Of a DNA stretch of 64,000 nt, positions 25,306-34,211 are shown piece by piece; the first letter of the stretch is position 1; each line of letters starts with the position of its first letter. Made by a program: the position numbers and the translations under genes. Source of the DNA: Chryseobacterium potabilaquae (lineage in GTDB: Bacteria; Bacteroidota; Bacteroidia; Flavobacteriales; Weeksellaceae); the NCBI RefSeq assembly GCF_902728265.1, contig NZ_CACVBR010000005.1:62001-126000 (forward strand), written 5' to 3'. The notes below the pieces were generated by a model. It was not told where the DNA came from, did no database searches, and worked only from the letters and a program-made list of their open reading frames with translations.

Positions 25306-25998
25306 TTATTTATTCTCTTTCTGAGCTTCGTTTATCATTTTCTCATTTGCGGTAATAGCAAACTCAACTCTTCTATTTTTTGCTCTTCCTTCTTCAGTAT
25401 CATTTGTAGCTACAGGCATACTTTTTCCTTCTCCTTTTGCAAACAATCTAGAAGAAGCAATTCCTTTACCTGATAAGTAAGTTTTTACTGAATTGGCCCT
25501 TTTTTCCGAAAGTGTTTGGTTATAAGCATCCGAACCTTTTCCATCCGTATGTCCGTAAATATTAATATTTGTATCAGGGTTATTAGTAAGAACCTGAGCT
25601 AATTTATCAAGATTTGTTTTAGCCGTACTTGTTAGTGCAGATGAGTCAAAATCAAAATTAACAATGCTTTCATTCAACGTAATTTTAATACCATCACCTA
25701 CTCTTTCTACTTGAGCTCCAGGTAAAGTTTCTTTAATTTCCTTTGCCTGTTTATCCATTTTGTTACCAATTACATTTCCTGTAACACCACCTATAATACC
25801 TCCTAGTACTGCTCCTAATGCGGCGTTTTTACCTTTACCCACATTATTTCCAAGAATACCTCCAATCACAGCTCCGGAAGCAACTCCTACCGCTGTTCCT
25901 CTTTGTTGATGGTTAGAATTTTGAACTGCATCACAACTGGTAAGCAATAGTGCCGAAGAAAGGAAAAAAGCACCTAAATATGTTTTTGTAAGTTTCAT
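25306..25998 (-). CDS. OmpA-family lipoprotein with glycine zipper
   Basis: A 230-residue outer-membrane lipoprotein (lipobox LLTSC, Cys near 22). Residues ~38-80 form a glycine-zipper segment (GVASGAVIGGILGNN and GAVLGGIIGGVTGN). The C-terminal ~115 residues are an OmpA peptidoglycan-binding domain with FDFDSSAL, YGHTDGKGSDAYN and RVEFAI. It should anchor the outer membrane to the cell wall, like YiaD. It follows the lipocalin-like lipoprotein by 22 bases and shares its transcript. Confidence 0.92.
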   Translation of the reverse strand: MKLTKTYLGAFFLSSALLLTSCDAVQNSNHQQRGTAVGVASGAVIGGILGNNVGKGKNAALGAVLGGIIGGVTGNVIGNKMDKQAKEIKETLPGAQVERVGDGIKITLNESIVNFDFDSSALTSTAKTNLDKLAQVLTNNPDTNINIYGHTDGKGSDAYNQTLSEKRANSVKTYLSGKGIASSRLFAKGEGKSMPVATNDTEEGRAKNRRVEFAITANEKMINEAQKENK

Positions 25999-26020
25999 TT
26001 TTTAATATTTAATGGTTAAA

Positions 26021-26512
26021 TTATTTCATTCCTGTTTTTTGGAAGTTGTATACAACTCTTACTGTACTTCCTTCAAACGGAACATTTTGTTCAAGTGAAA
26101 ACTGATCATTAGATTGACTGATCAAATTAAGAGAATAGCCTACTGTATTTTGTTTAGCTTTTGTACCATCAGCTATTTTTTTGAACATAAAAGTATTGCC
26201 ATTTTTCACCTCAAATTTGATAGGCTGTGTTAAGCTTGGACAAGCTCCTCCCCCATTTAAAGTATAGGCACCTGTATAATTGTTTGGAATTAATTTCCAA
26301 TGGCTTCCAACAAAACATTGAGCATCAGCTCCTTCATCAAAAGGCTTGATTTTGTATTGTTTATCGTAATCAACGCTTACGATTTCCCAATCTCCTTTCA
26401 TGCTTAAGAATTCTGATTTTTGGTTTTGGGATGTTGCTGCTTTATTCACAGAGGAACAAGACACTGCAAAGAGTGATGTTCCCAACATTCCTGCAAGTAA
26501 TAACTTTTTCAT
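26021..26512 (-). CDS. Lipocalin-like lipoprotein
   Basis: A 163-residue lipoprotein with signal and lipobox (LFAVSC, Cys near 19). The mature part opens with KGDWEIVSVDYD, the GxW start of lipocalins, and continues in short strands (GSHWKLIPNNYTGAY, IKFEVKNGNTFMFKKI) to RVVYNFQK. Two internal Cys may pair. The function, perhaps binding a small hydrophobic molecule, is inferred from the fold only. It is the first gene of a two-gene transcript with the OmpA lipoprotein. Confidence 0.8.
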   Translation of the reverse strand: MKKLLLAGMLGTSLFAVSCSSVNKAATSQNQKSEFLSMKGDWEIVSVDYDKQYKIKPFDEGADAQCFVGSHWKLIPNNYTGAYTLNGGGACPSLTQPIKFEVKNGNTFMFKKIADGTKAKQNTVGYSLNLISQSNDQFSLEQNVPFEGSTVRVVYNFQKTGMK

Positions 26513-26578
26513 TTCTTGTTTATTATTTTGTTACTATAAAATTACAAAAAACTATGCCAAAAGTGACAAAATAAAAAT

Positions 26579-26606
26579 AAAAAAGTCCGAGGTTTTCGGA
26601 CTTTTT
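26579..26606 (-). terminator. Terminator of the subtilase gene
   Basis: A strong stem AAAAGTCCGA/TCGGACTTTT is followed by T/A-rich sequence on the minus strand. It separates the protease from the lipocalin/OmpA transcript. Confidence 0.85.
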
Positions 26607-26636
26607 ATGTTTTAGCTTAAAAAACAAGCAGATAAA

Positions 26637-28307
26637 TTATTTTTCTGCTTTCTTTTTCATAGGTTTCACTGCTTTTTTTTCTGTAGTTTTACCATTATAA
26701 AAGTTAGTATAAGCATATTCTGCTGCTTTTTTCAAGTCAATTACACCACCAGACTGTGATAAATCATTAAACTGATTAGTGGTACTTTGGTTACTTGTCT
26801 TTACTAAAGCTTCAATAATCTGATACGGCTTCAAATTGGGCATATAAGCAAGAAGAACCGCTGCTGAACCTGCCACTACAGGAGAAGCCATAGAAGTTCC
26901 TTGAAGGTATTTATATTCATTTTTAGGAATGGTAGAATAAATATCTTGACCTGGAGCAAACACGTTCACCATTTTTTTATTAAAATTAGAAAAGCTGGCT
27001 CTTAATGCATCATTTTTATTCGTACTGGCTCCTACTACAATCATATTATTAACAAATGGTTTGTCATCTGTTATATTTTTAAAATTGGTTGGATAAGCAA
27101 GATGCTCTGCAACATCTTCATTTTCGTTTCCTGCGGCTTTCACTAAAAGCACTCCCTTATCTTCAGCATATTTGAATGCCTCCCAAACTACATTTTTCCC
27201 CGGAGAAACAGGTTTTCCAAAACTCATATTCAGGATTTTAGCTCCATTATCAACGGCATATCTAATTGCATTAGCTACATCTTTATCTCTCTCATCACCA
27301 TTCGGAACCGTTCTTACCGACATAATTTTAGCTACTTTGGAAGCAACACCATACTGTATTTCTTTTCCTTGAGGTAAACCTGCAATAATACCTGCAACGT
27401 GAGTTCCATGCATCGCATCAGGACCTTCATAGTGATTATTTCCATAGTTTTTTTCGGAATAGTCATTGTAGTTATCTCCTACAATTTCTTTTCTTGGATC
27501 ATAATCCAAGTCATATTGTTGAGCTTTAGGAGTATACTCATCAATTGCCTCCTTCATTTGCTCACGTATCAATTTTTCAAACTCCTCAGATGATTTTCCC
27601 TTAAATTCAGGATTTTGAGAAATCTGTCCTAAAATCTGTAAAGCAATAGCATCCTTTTGTTCTACAGGTTTGATACCTGCGATATTCTCAGCTGTTAATG
27701 ATTTACCTGCCAACAATTTAACCATATTAGGAATAAGGTCATTAATCATTGTAAAAGTCTGCAATCCTTGTTTTCCTTCAACACTATTTTTATTATATAG
27801 CTCTTTCGCTTTCATATACATGGCAAACTCTTCTGGCATTTTAGCCTGATTCGCTTTATTTTGTGTAGAATCATTTCCTTCAAAAACAGTCTTATATTGA
27901 GCAACCACTCTTGTCACTTCCATATTATCTACATCAATATCGCCATTTTTACCACCAATGAAGTTCCATCCATGAATATCATCAATATATCCATTGCCAT
28001 CATCATCTTTTCCATTATTTGGGATCTCATTGGGATTGCTCCAAATATTCTTCACAAGACCTGGATGATCTACCTGTACTCCACTATCTAAAACTCCCAC
28101 CACTACAGTCGTAGGCTTTAAACCTTTGGATTCTAAAAATTTATACGCATTTTCAGTATTAATACCATACACTTTTGAAGTTGCAAAATCCTTATGATAC
28201 CAAGTCATAAGAGCCTCATCCTGATTTATTACCTTTGCTTCCGTTTGTTGTGCAAAGGAAAATTTAAAACCTACTAGAAAAACAGCAGCTAATAATATCT
28301 TTTTCAT
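26637..28307 (-). CDS. Secreted subtilisin-like serine protease (S8)
   Basis: A 556-residue protease with a signal peptide ending near FSFAQQ. The triad is plain: Asp in GVLDSGVQVDHPG near 74, His in GTHVAGIIAG near 303, and Ser in GTSMASPVVAG near 477. A long insert between Asp and His (roughly 90-290) carries charged helical segments, typical of Bacteroidota S8A members. There is no type IX secretion C-terminal domain; the protein ends in a Lys-rich tail, so it probably stays periplasmic. Confidence 0.93.
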   Translation of the reverse strand: MKKILLAAVFLVGFKFSFAQQTEAKVINQDEALMTWYHKDFATSKVYGINTENAYKFLESKGLKPTTVVVGVLDSGVQVDHPGLVKNIWSNPNEIPNNGKDDDGNGYIDDIHGWNFIGGKNGDIDVDNMEVTRVVAQYKTVFEGNDSTQNKANQAKMPEEFAMYMKAKELYNKNSVEGKQGLQTFTMINDLIPNMVKLLAGKSLTAENIAGIKPVEQKDAIALQILGQISQNPEFKGKSSEEFEKLIREQMKEAIDEYTPKAQQYDLDYDPRKEIVGDNYNDYSEKNYGNNHYEGPDAMHGTHVAGIIAGLPQGKEIQYGVASKVAKIMSVRTVPNGDERDKDVANAIRYAVDNGAKILNMSFGKPVSPGKNVVWEAFKYAEDKGVLLVKAAGNENEDVAEHLAYPTNFKNITDDKPFVNNMIVVGASTNKNDALRASFSNFNKKMVNVFAPGQDIYSTIPKNEYKYLQGTSMASPVVAGSAAVLLAYMPNLKPYQIIEALVKTSNQSTTNQFNDLSQSGGVIDLKKAAEYAYTNFYNGKTTEKKAVKPMKKKAEK

Positions 28308-28319
28308 TCTATAATACGA

Positions 28320-28928
28320 TTATTTTATATTTTTAATATAAGTCAAAGACTCAGGTCCTTTGTTACAGATAAGGTCTAAAACTGATAAATCATTCAAGAA
28401 CCCAAACTTATCCGAAAAGGTCTGATAATATTCCTTCATTTCAAATTCAGAAGGATCTTTGGCAGAAAATTTTTCTCTGAAATTCACCTCATCCGGATTT
28501 TTAATATATTCTTCATTCAAAGAGTATGCCTTTTCTGTTTTTAAAATCTGTTGAAGAATGTCTAACCCCTTAATATTAAAATCCAGAAGATATTTTTCAT
28601 TTATATCAAATATTTTTCTGAATTTATCTTCGTAGTACTCAAAATAGGGAGAGCTTTGATACGCTGTTTTTATCGATTTCCAATGTAACTTTCTCCAGTC
28701 TTCTCTATAAGAAATTTCAATATCTTTTAATTCTCTTTTCCCATTATGAGCAATAGGAATTATTAAGGACAATTTTCCATTAGCACCATACACATTGGCT
28801 CTGTTTCTGTAGGTCTGTTTGGGAAAACTTTCAAACTGTTCAAATACAACTTCCGTTTCGGAATTTAAGAATACAGAAAACCATGAAATGGGCGGCAAAT
28901 AAAATACCGGTAATAATATATTTTGCAT
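28320..28928 (-). CDS. WbqC-like family protein
   Basis: A 202-residue protein beginning LLPVFYLPPISWFSVF, the hallmark of the WbqC family (Pfam PF08889), followed by FPKQTYRNRANVYGANG. Members occur in O-antigen loci and as stand-alone genes; the biochemical role is poorly defined. It follows lepB on the same strand, a common flavobacterial order, and lies 12 bases before the subtilase start. Confidence 0.88.
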   Translation of the reverse strand: MQNILLPVFYLPPISWFSVFLNSETEVVFEQFESFPKQTYRNRANVYGANGKLSLIIPIAHNGKRELKDIEISYREDWRKLHWKSIKTAYQSSPYFEYYEDKFRKIFDINEKYLLDFNIKGLDILQQILKTEKAYSLNEEYIKNPDEVNFREKFSAKDPSEFEMKEYYQTFSDKFGFLNDLSVLDLICNKGPESLTYIKNIK

Positions 28929-29056
28929 AATAATTTTAAATTTTTAGAAACAACATTTTTTATCTTTTTATTGTTCTAAACTTTAACTAATTTATAGATA
29001 CACATCAATGATTCATTTCAATTATCGAATCATTTTCTGCATGGGGTACAAAAGCA

Positions 29057-29086
29057 TATTGCAAAACCTTTAAAGGTTTTGCAATA
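29057..29086. repeat. Perfect 30-base palindrome downstream of lepB
   Basis: The two 15-base halves are exact reverse complements, centred on CCTTTAAAGG. It lies between lepB and wbqC. There is little T tract on either side, so it may be a weak terminator, processing hairpin or protein-binding site. Confidence 0.7.
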
Positions 29087-29149
29087 ATAAAAAGCCTCAT
29101 AATATAGCCTTACGTAAGAAAACTATATTAAATATTTTATTTTTAAACA

Positions 29150-30814
29150 CTATTCTTCTTTAGTTTTTCCTTTTGTAAATAATTTCACAAAATATTCCCA
29201 TCCAAAGAAAAGTATAAGAATCATTGCTGCAATCCACCAATAAGATGTTTTATTAGCCTCACCCGTATTAGTAGCCTTAAACATTCTTTCCCAACGAATT
29301 TTCCAACCGTTTGCCTGATAAGAAGAACTTGAATCCTTAAATGCCCCTTCTATACTCATCCAAGTAAACATAGGTTTTCCCACTATATTTTCTTCAGGAA
29401 CAAAGCCAAAAAATCTTGCATCTAAGGAAGCATCTCTGTTATCTCCCACCATCATATAATAATCTTGTTTGATCGTATATTGGTTGGTTTCTTTTCCATT
29501 AATGAAAATTTTTCCGTTTTTCTTTTCCAAACTGTTATGTTCATATTCAGAAATGATCCACTGATATTCAGGTAATGTTTCTTCATTAATTGTAACTACA
29601 TCTCCTTTTTTAGGAAGTCTTAATGGTCCATACCAATCAGGATTCCATGCTTTATTAACAGGAAAAATAGACTGCGTAGTATCTATACTCTTAGTATATT
29701 CTGTTTTATCTGCATTCAATTTATATTGAATCATAGCAAAGTCTTTTGGTAGAATTTCTTCATTAATACTTATGACCTGTGGTATCTCTTTAATCTCTTT
29801 TACAGCAGCATTAGTAAGCCCTTGGAATCTATATTCAAATCCTCCGTTTTTCAAAGGCTTCTCAATTACAGGCAAGAAACCCATTCTATTATAAAGTTCC
29901 GGAATATCAATCTGAGATGAAGCCTCAACCATATACGCATGTTGAACTTCCTGATCTCCAAGAACCGTCTCCGGCTTTCCATTCACAAATAGTCTTCCTC
30001 CTCTCATTTCAAATGTATCACCTGCAACAGCTACACATCTTTTCACATAAGGATCTTTTCTATCAATAGCAGTATGTACGGAATCTTGAGGATAATTGAA
30101 AACAACTACATCATTTTTCTTGGGCTTTTTGAACTGAAAAATTCTCTCATAGGGTAGTTTTATCCCATCTATATAAGATTTTGGATCGTCTTTAGGATTA
30201 CCTTTTTCTCCAGTATCTGTAATGGTTCCTTGTAAAAAAGGAATAGCTACCGGGCGCATCGGAAGTCTGTATCCGTAGCTCCACTTGTTCACAAAAAGAA
30301 AGTCTCCTACCAATAGTGTTCTCTCCATAGATCCTGTAGGAATTCCGAAAGGCTGCGTAACAAATACATGAATAATGGTAGCAAAAACAACGGCAAAGGT
30401 TATAGACCCTATGAATGTATCTTTCTTTTTTGCATTCTTTTCCTCATCATTCAAAAATAAATCGTTTGTACTTTCATCTTCTAGCTCTACATCTTTTGAA
30501 TAGTTCACACTTGCCATATAAATAAATGGAAGGATTACCGTAAGAAGCTGATGTTGGACAAGCGTTTTTCCAAATTTTTTCATCAAATAAAGATGAAAAA
30601 CAGACATCATAATAGGCCCAACGATAGGTAAATAGGATAAAATTGCCCACCATTTTGGATGTTTTGTTTCTTTTAGAATAATAAAATAATTGTAAAAAGG
30701 AATAAAAGCAAATAATGGATTGTGTCCCATTTTTTTGAATAGCTTCCAGGTTGAGATTCCCATTAACACTGATAAAATGAGAACATAGACTGTATAAGTT
30801 AAAAAATAATTCAT
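29150..30814 (-). CDS. lepB: Signal peptidase I
   Basis: This membrane protease cleaves signal peptides from exported proteins. The N-terminal ~150 residues hold several hydrophobic segments. The catalytic Ser is in PTGSMERTLLVGDF near 158-171, and the Lys in YVKRCVAVAGD near 255. A C-terminal box GDNRDASLDARFFG and a last helix (WWIAAMILILFFGW) follow. At 554 residues it is far longer than the E. coli enzyme (324), as usual for Bacteroidota. It lies downstream of dapB in a conserved cluster. Confidence 0.95.
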   Translation of the reverse strand: MNYFLTYTVYVLILSVLMGISTWKLFKKMGHNPLFAFIPFYNYFIILKETKHPKWWAILSYLPIVGPIMMSVFHLYLMKKFGKTLVQHQLLTVILPFIYMASVNYSKDVELEDESTNDLFLNDEEKNAKKKDTFIGSITFAVVFATIIHVFVTQPFGIPTGSMERTLLVGDFLFVNKWSYGYRLPMRPVAIPFLQGTITDTGEKGNPKDDPKSYIDGIKLPYERIFQFKKPKKNDVVVFNYPQDSVHTAIDRKDPYVKRCVAVAGDTFEMRGGRLFVNGKPETVLGDQEVQHAYMVEASSQIDIPELYNRMGFLPVIEKPLKNGGFEYRFQGLTNAAVKEIKEIPQVISINEEILPKDFAMIQYKLNADKTEYTKSIDTTQSIFPVNKAWNPDWYGPLRLPKKGDVVTINEETLPEYQWIISEYEHNSLEKKNGKIFINGKETNQYTIKQDYYMMVGDNRDASLDARFFGFVPEENIVGKPMFTWMSIEGAFKDSSSSYQANGWKIRWERMFKATNTGEANKTSYWWIAAMILILFFGWEYFVKLFTKGKTKEE

Positions 30815-30894
30815 AATTTTTTTGTACTATCTATTTTTGATTTGTGTCTAGCAACTGTATTATTAGTTTACGTTTTGTAAAATTTGTTACAATA

Positions 30895-31596
30895 TTAAAG
30901 TCCCAAAACATCGTTCATTGCGAAATTTCCTTTCTTATCCCTGATCCATTCTGCTGCTACAACTGCTCCCAACGCAAAACCATCTCTATTGAAAGCGGTA
31001 TGTTTAATTTCTATTTCATCAACTTCACTTCTATAAAAAACACTATGAGTTCCCGGAACTTCATCTTCACGTATAGCAAAGATCCCTAGTTGATTCCCCA
31101 TAGTTTCTTCAAGTTTCCACGCTTCAAATTTAGGATTGTGTTTAAAAATGCCTTCTGCAATAGAAATTGCAGTACCACTGGGTGCATCTTTTTTATGGAT
31201 ATGGTGAATTTCCTCTAACTGGCAAGAATACTCATTAACATTCTTCATAAGATCAGCAAGCTTTTCGTTAAGAGCAAAAAATAAATTTACTCCTAAGCTA
31301 AAATTTGAACCATAGAGAAATGCCGTATTATTTTCAATAGCAATTTTTTCAATTTCGTTTTTTTTGTCAAGCCATCCTGTTGTTCCACAGATTACTGGGA
31401 TTTTATTTTCAAGACAAGCTTTCACATTTTCAAAAGCGACTTCAGGAAGTGAAAACTCAATAACGACATCAGGATTATTGAGATTTCCAGCAGTTGGAGT
31501 TTCTTTTAACCGGGCCACAATATCATGACCTCGTTTGGTGGCAACTTCATCAATTATTTTCCCCATTTTTCCATATCCAACTAATGCTATTTTCAT
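30895..31596 (-). CDS. dapB: 4-hydroxy-tetrahydrodipicolinate reductase
   Basis: This enzyme reduces dihydrodipicolinate with NAD(P)H in lysine and diaminopimelate synthesis. The nucleotide motif is VGYGKMGK near 6-13, GTTGW follows near 71, and the catalytic segment EIHHIHKKDAPSGTA is near 128-142 with its His pair and Lys. At 233 residues it is shorter than the E. coli protein, as in other Flavobacteriia. It lies between DUF5683 and lepB. Confidence 0.96.
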   Translation of the reverse strand: MKIALVGYGKMGKIIDEVATKRGHDIVARLKETPTAGNLNNPDVVIEFSLPEVAFENVKACLENKIPVICGTTGWLDKKNEIEKIAIENNTAFLYGSNFSLGVNLFFALNEKLADLMKNVNEYSCQLEEIHHIHKKDAPSGTAISIAEGIFKHNPKFEAWKLEETMGNQLGIFAIREDEVPGTHSVFYRSEVDEIEIKHTAFNRDGFALGAVVAAEWIRDKKGNFAMNDVLGL

Positions 31597-31702
31597 GCGA
31601 TATATTTTATTCTTAATAATTTGGTCACACGAATTTAAACAAATTCATGTGATATCTTTTATTTGTATTCGATACTTTTCAACTTTAAGTATACATACAT
31701 TA

Positions 31703-32341
31703 TTAAAATCTATAACTTAAACTTAACCCAGTTTTGGGCGGCGTAATCCCATATTGATCTTGAATAATCGTAGGATTAAAAGTAAGATCCGGATCGTGAC
31801 GGCTTTCATATAAATGAGCATCGACTACCGCATCGACAATATTAAGGATATAAATTAACCCTGTAATGGCTATTGCGTAATCTCGTTGCCTTTTGGCTCT
31901 ATCTTGAGCGTTTCCTAATGCTACCTTATCCAAGAAAGGACGAGAATCAACAAATTCATTAGGGGTTCCATTTAATTTGGCTACATAATATTCTCTGTAC
32001 TTTTTATACTGATTATCATTCCAAATTGCAATACCGACTCCTGCTCCGACTGCTCCCCAAACAATAGGTATTTTCCAATATTTTTTGTTATAATATTGAC
32101 CTAGTCCCGGAAAAACAGCAGAATATAACCCTGCTTTCGTAGGGTTAAGTTTCAATGTTTTTTTCGACGGTCCATTAGCCTTTTCAAGATCAGCTATAAT
32201 TTTAGATTCAGACTTAGGAAGTTTTTCCACAACCACTTCGTCTTTCGGGGCATTTTCTACCCGAACCGTATCATTAGGAACAACTTGTGAATAAGCAGAT
32301 GCAAAAAGACACAAGAAAAATGTGAAAAATATTCTCTTCAT
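31703..32341 (-). CDS. DUF5683 membrane protein
   Basis: A 212-residue protein with a signal peptide (FFLCLFASAYSQ) and an acidic/Lys linker. The DUF5683 core has KAGLYSAVFPGLGQYYNKKYW and a helix IPIVWGAVGAGVGIAI. A second hydrophobic stretch YAIAITGLIYILNIVDAV is near 150-167. Its function is unknown. The fixed place between parB and dapB in Flavobacteriia suggests an envelope or cell-cycle role. It is directly next to parB, with no gap. Confidence 0.85.
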   Translation of the reverse strand: MKRIFFTFFLCLFASAYSQVVPNDTVRVENAPKDEVVVEKLPKSESKIIADLEKANGPSKKTLKLNPTKAGLYSAVFPGLGQYYNKKYWKIPIVWGAVGAGVGIAIWNDNQYKKYREYYVAKLNGTPNEFVDSRPFLDKVALGNAQDRAKRQRDYAIAITGLIYILNIVDAVVDAHLYESRHDPDLTFNPTIIQDQYGITPPKTGLSLSYRF

Positions 32342-33232
32342 TTATTTAATATGGGATAAAATATATTCCAGTTCATCTTCATTTTTGAAGTCCAGAACAA
32401 TTTTCCCTTTTTTACCATTCGCGGAGGCTTTTATTTCCACTTTTACATCTAAAATATCTGCAATCGTTTTTTGGGCTCTTTTATAATTATTAGAGAGCTC
32501 GGCTTGAGCTTTTTTAGCTGCCGGTGATTTAGGATTTTTTAGCGCAGTTGCGGCCTGTTCTGCCTGACGAACATTAAGTTTTTCTTTAATAATTAAATCA
32601 AACAGAATGTTTTGATGTTCTTCATTCTCAAGACTAATGATAGCTCTACCATGTCCGGCAGAGATTTCACCACTTCTTATTGCATTCTGAATATCAGGAT
32701 TTAATCTTAATAGTCTAATAGAGTTGGTTATCGTACTTCTGTCTTTACCTACTCTTTGGCTAAGATTTTCCTGCGTAAGACCAATTTCATCCAAAAGTCT
32801 TTGATAAGTAAGAGCGATCTCAATCGCATCAAGATCTTCCCTTTGGATATTTTCAACAAGAGCCATTTCTAAAAGCTCCTGATCATTGACTAGACGAATA
32901 TAAGCAGGAATCGTTGTTAATCCAGCAATTTTACTTGCTCTATAACGTCTTTCTCCGGAAATAATCTCAAATCTACCTCCGTCTTTCCGCAAAGTGATGG
33001 GTTGAATTACACCCAAATTTTCAATAGACTGAGCAAGCTCATTCAATGATTTTTCATCAAAATAAGTTCTCGGCTGTGTGGGATTCGGATAGATATCTTC
33101 AAGCGCTACTTCTACAATATTGCCCACAAATTTATCTGCTCCTTCATCAGTAGCAGAATTAATTGTTGCTTTGGATTCAGCACTTAAAATTGCACCTAAA
33201 CCACGTCCCATCGCTCTTTTTTTATCCTTCAT
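32342..33232 (-). CDS. parB: Chromosome partitioning protein ParB
   Basis: A 296-residue ParB that binds parS sites and slides as a CTP clamp. The N-terminal CTPase domain shows NPTQPRTYF, GVIQPITLR and the signature GERRYRA near 110. The central helix-turn-helix (QRVGKDRSTITNSIRLL) contacts DNA, and a dimerisation domain ends the protein. It follows parA by 42 bases, so parAB are cotranscribed. I did not find a parS palindrome in the window by eye. Confidence 0.96.
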   Translation of the reverse strand: MKDKKRAMGRGLGAILSAESKATINSATDEGADKFVGNIVEVALEDIYPNPTQPRTYFDEKSLNELAQSIENLGVIQPITLRKDGGRFEIISGERRYRASKIAGLTTIPAYIRLVNDQELLEMALVENIQREDLDAIEIALTYQRLLDEIGLTQENLSQRVGKDRSTITNSIRLLRLNPDIQNAIRSGEISAGHGRAIISLENEEHQNILFDLIIKEKLNVRQAEQAATALKNPKSPAAKKAQAELSNNYKRAQKTIADILDVKVEIKASANGKKGKIVLDFKNEDELEYILSHIK

Positions 33233-33274
33233 ATGATAACTTTAGCTTCAAGTTTTGGCTTACTTTAAGCTTTA

Positions 33275-34048
33275 TTAATTTTTTATTAGGTTTTCATTAT
33301 TCAACAGAACTTCTTCTGCCAACTGAATATATTGAACAGCTCCTTTACTTTCCGCATCATAATTTAAAATACTTTCTCCGAAACTTGGTGCTTCACTTAA
33401 TCGTACGTTTCTACTTATAATGGTTTCAAAAACCATCTCAGGAAAATGTGCATTGACCTCTTCCACTACCTGATTTGATAATCTTAATCTGCTATCATAC
33501 ATGGTAAGCAATAAACCTTCAATATCTAAGTCTTTATTATGGATTTTTTGAACATTTTTAATGGTATTCAATAATTTTCCAAGACCTTCTAATGCAAAAT
33601 ATTCACATTGAATCGGAATAATCACAGAATCTGCAGCGGTAAGAGCATTTACAGTAATAAGCCCCAAACTCGGTGCGCAGTCAATAATAATAAAATCATA
33701 ATCCGCTCTTACGCTTTCCAGTGCTTTTTTCAGCATATACTCACGGTCCTCTTTATCCACCAATTCAATTTCTGCAGCTACTAAATCGATGTGGGAAGGA
33801 ACAATATCCAAGTTGGGTGTAGCTGTTTTCTTGATACAACTTTTAGTATCAATGCTATGCTCCAATAGATTATACGTAGAATATTGAACATCGTCAACTC
33901 CTAAACCTGAAGTTGCATTAGCCTGAGGATCAGCATCAATGATCAGTATTTTTTTTTCCAATACCCCTAATGCTGCAGCTAAATTTACGGCAGTTGTAGT
34001 CTTCCCTACTCCACCTTTTTGATTAGCGATACCTATGATTTTTGCCAT
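33275..34048 (-). CDS. parA: Chromosome partitioning ATPase ParA
   Basis: A ParA/Soj ATPase of 257 residues. The deviant Walker A is KGGVGKTT near 10-17; DADPQANAT and DCAPSLGLIT follow. I start it at 34048 because MAKIIGIANQKGG is the canonical N-terminus; the longer frame to 34111 adds unrelated residues and would cover the promoter. A promoter and a pair of DnaA boxes lie upstream, linking it to replication control. Confidence 0.96.
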   Translation of the reverse strand: MAKIIGIANQKGGVGKTTTAVNLAAALGVLEKKILIIDADPQANATSGLGVDDVQYSTYNLLEHSIDTKSCIKKTATPNLDIVPSHIDLVAAEIELVDKEDREYMLKKALESVRADYDFIIIDCAPSLGLITVNALTAADSVIIPIQCEYFALEGLGKLLNTIKNVQKIHNKDLDIEGLLLTMYDSRLRLSNQVVEEVNAHFPEMVFETIISRNVRLSEAPSFGESILNYDAESKGAVQYIQLAEEVLLNNENLIKN

Positions 34049-34066
34049 TATTAGAACTTTAGGTCT

Positions 34067-34095
34067 CAAAAATACACTTTTTTCTTTGCTCTCAA
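34067..34095 (-). promoter_or_regulatory. Promoter of parAB
   Basis: On the minus strand TTG (34093-34095), 18 bases, TATTTTTG (34067-34074) matches the Bacteroidota consensus, 18 bases before the parA start. It also argues against the longer ParA reading frame. Confidence 0.6.
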
Positions 34096-34158
34096 TGAAT
34101 GAGTAAAACAAAAATTGAGTTAAAACACTGTTAATATGCTACTTAACAATAAAAAAAA

Positions 34159-34188
34159 TTATCCACATTTTTTCAAAATTGTGGATAA
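34159..34188. promoter_or_regulatory. Inverted pair of perfect DnaA boxes upstream of parA
   Basis: TTATCCACA (34159-34167) and TGTGGATAA (34180-34188) are both 9/9 matches to the DnaA box, in inverted orientation with a 12-base AT spacer. They lie between parA and the TonB-like gene. They may couple parAB expression to DnaA or be part of an origin. Confidence 0.6.
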
Positions 34189-34211
34189 CTATTCAAGATT
34201 TGTTTTCCTTA

